A DNA stretch of 64,000 nt from Tetracladium setigerum (taxonomy: Eukaryota; Ascomycota; Leotiomycetes; Helotiales): NCBI GenBank assembly GCA_031472005.1, contig PZJY01000002.1, forward strand, positions 2,418,001 to 2,482,000. The letters are read 5' to 3'. A program made the position numbers and the translations under genes. Shown here piece by piece: positions 57,810-64,000 of the stretch (position 1 is its first letter; every line of letters starts with the position of its first letter). The notes under the pieces are model-generated. The model did not search any database. It saw only the letters and a list, made by a program, of their open reading frames with translations, and was not told the origin of the DNA.

Positions 57810-59928
57810 TTATCGGAGCTTGTGTTCTCGTATCGTCAAGGCGAGAATAAACGCAAATAAGGAGAACGCCAGGCTGACCGCTGAGAATTGTGTCAGTATC
57901 CCAGTCATTGGTTCCCAGATCTCACAAGCTACTTACCATGACTGTATTCCAGACTCTTCACATATCCATTAATGACCAATTCCTTCAATGGCTTATCCAG
58001 TTTCGCGATTGTGCCCACGTCAGATATCACTTTTTCAATAATCTACTTTCAATTAGCTTGCTAGTCGATGGATAGTCATCACTTCAAACTCGACCCACCT
58101 TTTCTGCATCTGGATATGCCTTCAAGCTCCTCTCGAGGAGAATGTTCAGAGTTCCCATCTGTACTGAACTAGTGATGGCCAAGGCCACCACAAGTGCTAC
58201 CGAAGATGAGAGATAATAGCCTCCAGTTGCCACTGCAAGCTCTGATGGTTGAAGATGAGTGGTCAATCCCATGTAAGCCGAAGCCATGGCCATCCCATTT
58301 CCAAAACCTCCAGGCACAATATCGAGAGAGTCCCATATTGAAACATTTCCGTGCCAGCGAAGAATCAAAAGGAGGTAACTCGCGGATGAGAAGATCGTTG
58401 CTACAATTGTGAGTAGCTTGTATCGACCGGTACTATGGTCTTGATTAGCCTATTCCCAAAATATTCGACAATGAGTGGAAGAGCGATACCTTTGGATTGT
58501 CAAGCCAGCTATGAGACCACCAATTGCGTTACCTACAACGGCAGGGAACAGGTGTGAACCAGCGGCTGTGTTGGTGCTGTTCTGAGTGGCTCTGAAGTAC
58601 AAAGGTACAGAGTACATCATCTTTCTCCTCGTTAGCCAGACTTGAGATGACATAGAAAGGTAGAGAAAATACCGAGGATTGAGCTCCAAGTTGAAAAGCC
58701 GACACGGCAAATGTTGTTGCAACGTCTCTTTGGACAATCAAAGATGGAGGAAACACGGGCTCAAGCGCATATTTAGTCTCCCAGATCACAAAGAATACTG
58801 CAGCAACGACTGAGATTACACCTGGGATGATGACATATGGATGCGACCATGGATAATCTTGTCCTCCGAGACTCAAAGCGCCAAGGAGGGACACAATGGC
58901 CAGAGCGAGACCAAATGCCCCCACAAAGTCAACTCGTCGCAGCTTCGAAGGTTGGCCTTTCACCTGTACCGTGGAGACTGGTGGCGGTTCGGTGTGAGAC
59001 GGAAGTCTGAAAGCTACAAGAAGAATGGCTATGGATACCAGGGGACCTTGTCCCATGAATGACCATCTCCAGCCAATGGTATCTGCTAATAGCCCACCCA
59101 AAGGACCTCCAATGCTTCTGCCCACTGTTGCGACAACATTTACATAGGCTCGCCATGATGCCACTTGTCTGAGAGGTACGAGATCTTGGATTTAATCAGC
59201 ACTTCTCTCCGGGTAAGCAAAGGCTCGACATACCAGTGATTATAATGGAAACCAGAACCGTCATTCCTGCAGATCCGACTCCGCTGATAACTCTCCCCAC
59301 AACCACTTGCCAAAATTTGGTGGCGATCCCACTATCTTACTGTCAAAGGTTGGCACAACTAACTGATCCTGAGGACTTACCAGATTACACTTCCAATCGC
59401 AAAAGCGACATACGAAAATAAGATGACGCCTTTCCGGCCATAGATATCACTCAATTTTCCAGTTAAGGGTTGCACAGCGCAGCTAGCAAGAGAAAAACTT
59501 GTTGAAAGCCAACTTGCGGCACCAAAGGCGTTGAACTCAGAAGAAATAGTTCCGTATGTTGCGAGGACGAGTGTTCCGTCTGCATTCGAGATGAATACCC
59601 CTAAAGTTGAAGTCAGTCAAAATTCCAATGGATAGTTTGAGATCTTACCAATCAATAGCAACCCAATGATTGCAAATACACCTCTGGGTTGAAGCTCATG
59701 AGCGGGTAAGAGAGGATCCGACTCAACATCTTGAGCTCGAGAACTCTCCGCGGTCACAATGGCAGTTGATTTGTAGTCAATTACCACGGAATCATTATCC
59801 TTACGGAGAAGAGAGACCCGTTCAGAAAAGGAGTCCAGCGACTCTGAACTTTCAGAAGATGTATCTGAGTCACCGCGAGATCTCGATGTGGAATACCACG
59901 CACGTTCTTCTAAGTCTCGTTCAGACAT
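57810..59928 (-). CDS. MFS transporter, DHA14/VBA-like, 583 aa
   Basis: Proton-coupled transporter; the sequence is closer to the vacuolar basic-amino-acid (VBA) and azole-type branch than to the transporter at 1479. Eight exons: 59928-59649, 59600-59381, 59331-59234, 59184-58673, 58620-58490, 58432-58099, 58042-57937, 57880-57810, all in phase. The N-terminal roughly 85 residues are acidic and Ser-rich with dileucine motifs (SLLRK, DPLLP) that could direct vacuolar or endosomal sorting. The first spans carry FISNADGTLVLATYG and the motif-A form GKLSDIYGRKG. Exon 4 has TVGRSIGGPLGGLLAD, and the end (SLEYSH-AVSLAFSLFAFILAL) is typical. Very short terminal exons make it easy to mis-annotate. 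It is divergent from the sulfatase. Substrate not determinable. Confidence 0.9.
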
Positions 59929-60429
59929 TTTTCACTGTCGTCTATACGTAAGGCCACAGGATCCGAAATGTACAACCGAATTCCCCGACTTTTATAGTTT
60001 GCAATGCAAGTCGAGACGAAAAATTTCAATGTAAATTTTCACCCAGGGTACTGGCCGAGTTACTATCGGGGCCGAGATTTTCCCACTTCCCACTTTCTGG
60101 CTGTCGTGATTTTCTTAGCTGCGTCCTTATCTGTTATCAGAGCGTTACATGCAGATTTAAGGAGAGCAACCTCTCCCTCCGGTCCAGTGGACGAGTCGTG
60201 GACGCTCTCCACGGCAGTTTGTGTTTTGGTGGTGATGGCAAATAGAAGCCTCCACATCACGCAATACAACAACCCTGCTAGAATCACGTTTCCGCGTGCT
60301 GCTGCGTTATCGGTCATGCGTGATGCGGTAAAGCAATATTTATATTTAAAGGATTGAGGGGAAGCAATTATTTTCCATCTGGCAATGTACATTCAATTGA
60401 ACATTGTTTAATCCGTGCAAATCGAAAAG
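59929..60429. promoter_or_regulatory. Divergent promoter region between the MFS transporter and the sulfatase
   Basis: This 501-bp region is shared by two divergent genes. A minus-strand TATAAAAG at 59990-59997 lies about 60-70 bp before the transporter ATG. A plus-strand TTTATATTTAAA at 60339-60350 lies about 80 bp before the sulfatase ATG. Confidence 0.6.
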
Positions 60430-62640
60430 ATGAAGTTATTGTCAACGGCTGTTGTCTTGGCGTTGGGGCTCACACCCGTCCACGCTGCGGAACAGGTACC
60501 GCTCAACAACAACAAAAACAAGGACAATAGGCCAAACATTGTTCTAGTCTTGACCGATGATCAGGATCTTCATATGGACTCAATTGATTACATGCCCTTA
60601 CTCCATAAGCATGTAATCAACAAAGGAACATTTTTCAAGCGTCATTTCTGCTCAACTGCCATTTGTTGTCCTTCAAGAGCCACTCTCTGGACTGGAAGAA
60701 ACGCACATAATACAAATGTTACTGATCTATTCCCACCCTTTGGTATGAAATTGACTCGGTCGATCTCAATTAAAACCATCACTAATGTTCTGTAGGTGGA
60801 TACACCAAATTCGTAACAGAAGGATGGAACGAAAACTGGCTTCCATTGTGGCTCCAAAACGCTGGATACAGCACCTTTTATACTGGTAAGCTCTTCAACG
60901 ACCACAACGTCACCAATTGGAATAGTCCACACCCATCTGGATGGACTTCTTCGGACTTCCTCCTCGATCCTCACACATACGAGTACCTCAATGCAACCTA
61001 CCAGAGGAACCAAGACGCACCAATTAGTTACGAAGGCCAGTATACCACTGATGTGCTTGCCGCAAAAGCCAATGGATTGCTCCAGGAGGGACTCGATGCC
61101 GAAAAGCCTTTCTTTTTAGCAATCGCTCCAGTTGCTCCCCACTCAAACGTGAATCTTGGGGAGGTTACAGCACAAGGGTTGACATCATCCGCTGTGATTA
61201 CGCCGCCAATTCCTGCTGAGAGGCACAAGCACTTATTCCCCAACGCTAAAGTTCCAAGAAAAGCGAACTTCAATCCAGACAAGGTAGGTACTTCCTGTCT
61301 ACTCCTCTCCCGCAAATCCAAATTAATGATATTTTCTAGCCCAACGGTGGAGCAGGCTGGGTCAAACACCTCGATAAACTCAACGACACAGTGATTCAAT
61401 ACAACGACGCCTTCTATCGTGGACGCCTTCAAGCTCTCCAAGCCGTTGATGAGCTTGTCGCAGGAATCGTAGACCACCTCGAAAAAGCCAAGGTACTGGA
61501 TAACACGTACATCATCTACACCACCGACAACGGCTACCACATCTCTCAACATCGTCTCAATCCCGGAAAGGAGTGTGGATTCGAAGAAGACATCAACATT
61601 CCCTTGATTATTCGAGGACCAGGTGTGCAAGCTGGCAGGATTGAGAATGAAGTTGTCACTGCACATACCGATCTCGCACCCACGATTCTTGGAATTGCGG
61701 GAGCTAAGGAATGGGGATGGGAGGGTTTGGATGGAAGCCCGATACCTCTTTCTCGAGAAGAAGGTGATGTGGTTGGGAGGCAAGAACATGTGAATGTGGA
61801 ATTCTGGGGCTTGGAATACCAGAAGGGAAATACCATCTCAGTTTGGATGATGGGAAATATGGTGAGTACCTATTTATAGGTGACCACATTCATGAAAACT
61901 CGCTAAAATATATCAGTCTATTATGGCGCCAACAACACATACAAAGGTCTCCGACTGGTCGGAAAGAACTTCAATATATATTACTCGGTGTGGTGCAGCA
62001 ACGAACACGAACTCTACGATTTAAACGTACGTGCATTTTTCCTTCCCCACCCCTCTCGACACTTGATCCTTATCCTAGGTAGCTAACACTATCACTCACA
62101 GACTGACCCCCATCAAGTCAACAACATTTATCCTCACTCCTCCTCCAACCTCTCCCCCGAAAATCACATTCTCAATCACCCCCTCTCGAAAGTAATCCCT
62201 CGCCTCGACGCTCTCCTCCTGATCACCAAATCATGCAAAGCCCATACCTGTGTTGATCCATGGTCTGTCATTCACCCCAAGGGAGATGTGAAGACGCTTG
62301 ATGATGCATTGAGTGCGAGATTCGATGGGTTTTATGCTAGTCTGGGGAGAGCGAGAAGGTGGGATTTAGTAAGTGTGAGGGCGGGTATTTGACGAAGAGT
62401 GAGGGACCGCAGGCGTTGGGGAAGGTGTTTGAGGAGGGGTTGTTTACTAAAATAAAATTGAGGGACGTAGGTAGTTTTGGGAATTTGCTTGGAGAGGGGA
62501 AAATTATATTTCAGAAAAATAAGGTAGTTCTCGAAAAAAAGCTCGTTCAACGAGATGCGATGTGTAATGAAAATGTTATATTTTCTATTTACGCTAATTT
62601 TCAACCGGAAGTTTGCAAAGTCAGATTCAATGGAAGGTAA
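60430..62640 (+). CDS. Secreted sulfatase (arylsulfatase type), about 657 aa; two frame breaks
   Basis: Hydrolyses sulfate esters, probably outside the cell to mobilise sulfur. Exons: 60430-60742, 60796-61283, 61340-61861, 61917-62026, 62102-62640. A signal peptide ends near residue 20 (VHAA). Metal-binding TDDQ is at 42-45. CCPSR (79-83) is the C-x-P-S-R sulfatase signature, with C79 the residue converted to formylglycine. TTDNGYHISQHRL is the second active-site block. The frame breaks in exon 3 at the G4 run 61806-61809, since VEFWGL must join GIPEGKYHLSLDDGKY before the splice to YYGANNTYKGLR. It breaks again at the G4 run 62344-62347, where FDGFYASLG must join EKVGFSKCEGGYL. With one base added to each, the length becomes a multiple of three. 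ATG 60430 is the first that gives a signal peptide. Confidence 0.87.
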
Positions 62641-63246
62641 TCTTCCATGCAATTTATTCAACAAAACGCGACATTCAAATCTATTGAGATTCCTGTAGTA
62701 GGAACAGTAAGATCTTCTGTGATTGCTCTTGCCCTGAATTCTGCCATGATTTACCGCCTAAAACATCTTGGTTACGGCGCGCACGACAAAATTCGAGTAG
62801 CCCTCGAGGTATTTAGCAAAGACATTGACGATACGAGGCAACACTACCCAACACACAGAATGAAGCTCGACAGTCGGAAGTTTGTGGCTAACGTTCGCCC
62901 GGAAACCCACACACTAGGTCGCGACCTGCACAAGCGCCGCACACCGCTCCTCAAAACTATCTGCCTTGAGGTTCAGCCTTACAACGCCTGTCCTTATATG
63001 ATGGCAGTATGATGGGTTGCTTTGCTTCTCACATCGATGATGGACGGCGACGCGTTCAACTCATCAAATCCACGGGAAGATTTTGTCATCGCTTGATAGG
63101 AAGTTCGGTTACTCCTGCGTCCTTTTTAATAATACTATGGATTCGGGTTGATTTACTATTCAAAAGTAACTATCAGTCGTATATTCATATACGGTGCCCT
63201 CTACCTAGCCCTTTCTCATCTATATACTCTACCCCGACCAAAAAAA
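62641..63246. other. Intergenic region between convergent genes
   Basis: This 606-bp stretch has an ATG-initiated 121-codon frame (62647-63012) without recognisable domain, probably chance. It otherwise holds the 3' UTRs of the sulfatase and the GH76 gene. Confidence 0.4.
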
Positions 63247-64000
63247 TCATGTCCTTACAGGTTTCACCACGGCCGTCTCAACAGGAGTCATCTCCACTTC
63301 CCCAATTGTATCCAACCTGCCACTCCCACCACCACCACTCTCACTTCCACTTCCACCACTACTCATCACTGACGCCTTCTTCTCCAACACCCTCGAACTA
63401 CTCCTCCTCACAACCCTCTTCTTCCTTGCTGGCGCAACAGAATATTCCAATAGATCACTGTAGAGGAACCATGTTCCTATGATAACAGCAAGGATGAGTA
63501 CGGCGGTAATGAACCATGCGCCAATTTTGTCTTTAGTTTGGGATTGATCCACGTAGATAGGGACGTTGTAGGCGTCACTGTAGTTTTTGCCGGCGTCGGG
63601 AACACTCTGGGATGTTCCGCCGCTGTTGCTTGTTACCTGTATCATCAAGATGAGTCAGAACTAGTACTTAGATATCTGATACGGGGAGGCTTCTCGTGTA
63701 GATGATTTGAGAGAGGAAAAGAGAAAGAAGTAAAGAAAAAGGAAGAGGAGAAACTAACAGGTGGTTTTATCCCCGATCCACCACCACTGCTGCTACTTCC
63801 GTTCCCTGGCACATCAAGTGCAACGAGCGCACTGATCGTAATCTCCAACGCGCACATTTGCTGTCCCACTCCCATCTCCTCTTCAGCCAATACGTGGCTC
63901 GTATCATTCAAGTACCATTTGATCCCACATCTCGTGCCTTGCACTCCACCGTTACATTGCGCGTTTGCCGCGAGAATCGAAGGGCCGAGGAGACGATGGA
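63247..64000 (-). CDS. GH76 mannan endo-1,6-alpha-mannosidase (DCW1/DFG5-like), C-terminal part (runs off the right edge)
   Basis: GH76 proteins of the DCW1/DFG5 type link GPI wall proteins to the glucan network at the plasma membrane or wall. Only the C-terminal end is present: exon 64000-63759 (continuing beyond the window) and exon 63636-63247, with a GTTAGT donor and a TACAG acceptor that keep the frame. The part before the intron (ILAANAQCNGG, then TRCGIKWYLND, then GVGQQMCALEITIS) matches the conserved GH76 C-terminal region. A Ser/Gly-rich linker follows. Exon 2 carries a membrane span (IGAWFITAVLILAVIIGTWF) and a basic then Ser/Gly-rich tail. A transmembrane anchor replaces the GPI signal seen in many relatives. 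The catalytic Asp pair lies outside the window. Confidence 0.8.

Noticed and set aside
62647..63012. ATG-initiated 121-codon frame after the sulfatase
   Set aside because: No recognisable domain and no splice signals; it lies between two convergent genes where 3' UTRs are expected.

Overview
The window looks like nuclear DNA of a filamentous ascomycete (Pezizomycotina). Genes are split by short introns of about 45-110 bp with GTAAGT/GTATGT-type donors and CTAAC/CTGAC-type branch sites. The gene families fit: a Zn2Cys6 factor, HET domain, patatin-ankyrin protein, GH81 and GH76 wall enzymes, DHA-type transporters and the fungal forms of UTP8, UTP14, SDA1 and ELG1. I lean towards Leotiomycetes, but that is an impression and no marker here proves it. 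I found no rRNA, tRNA, CRISPR array or transposase gene.

Layout. 1-4.5 kb: a partial Zn2Cys6 factor divergent from a 14-TM drug transporter, then a thioredoxin-fold protein. 5.7-10.5 kb: mitochondrial ribosomal protein MRPL27 head to head with UTP14, then a small membrane protein. 12.4-19.1 kb: a secreted GH81 beta-1,3-glucanase with a long proline-rich arm, and an 803-residue fungal protein of unknown function. 20-27 kb: UTP8 head to head with the PCNA unloader ELG1. 29-38.6 kb: a plasma-membrane cation/proton antiporter, a single-pass membrane protein, SDA1 and a small orphan. 39.7-44 kb: an LtrA-family protein and a second multi-pass membrane protein. 44.8-55.6 kb: an accessory block with a protein carrying a STAND-type N-terminal domain, a 489-residue orphan, a HET-domain protein and, divergent from it, a patatin-ankyrin protein. 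55.7-64 kb: a GNAT acetyltransferase, a second MFS transporter divergent from a secreted sulfatase, and the C-terminal end of a GH76 wall mannosidase.

How the genes relate. UTP14, UTP8 and SDA1 all serve nucleolar ribosome assembly, and MRPL27 serves the mitochondrial ribosome. GH81, GH76 and the sulfatase act in the secretory pathway or at the wall. The HET/patatin block has the composition expected of fungal non-self recognition and cell-death loci. This is the part most likely to hold undescribed biology.

Caution on sequence quality. At least ten conserved reading frames break at single-base length changes in homopolymer runs, mostly one base short (GH81, the 803-aa protein twice, ELG1 three times, a 244-aa orphan, the patatin protein, the sulfatase twice). 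Other large genes nearby are intact. The pattern looks like sequencing or assembly error rather than gene decay, so the affected proteins are described across their breaks.
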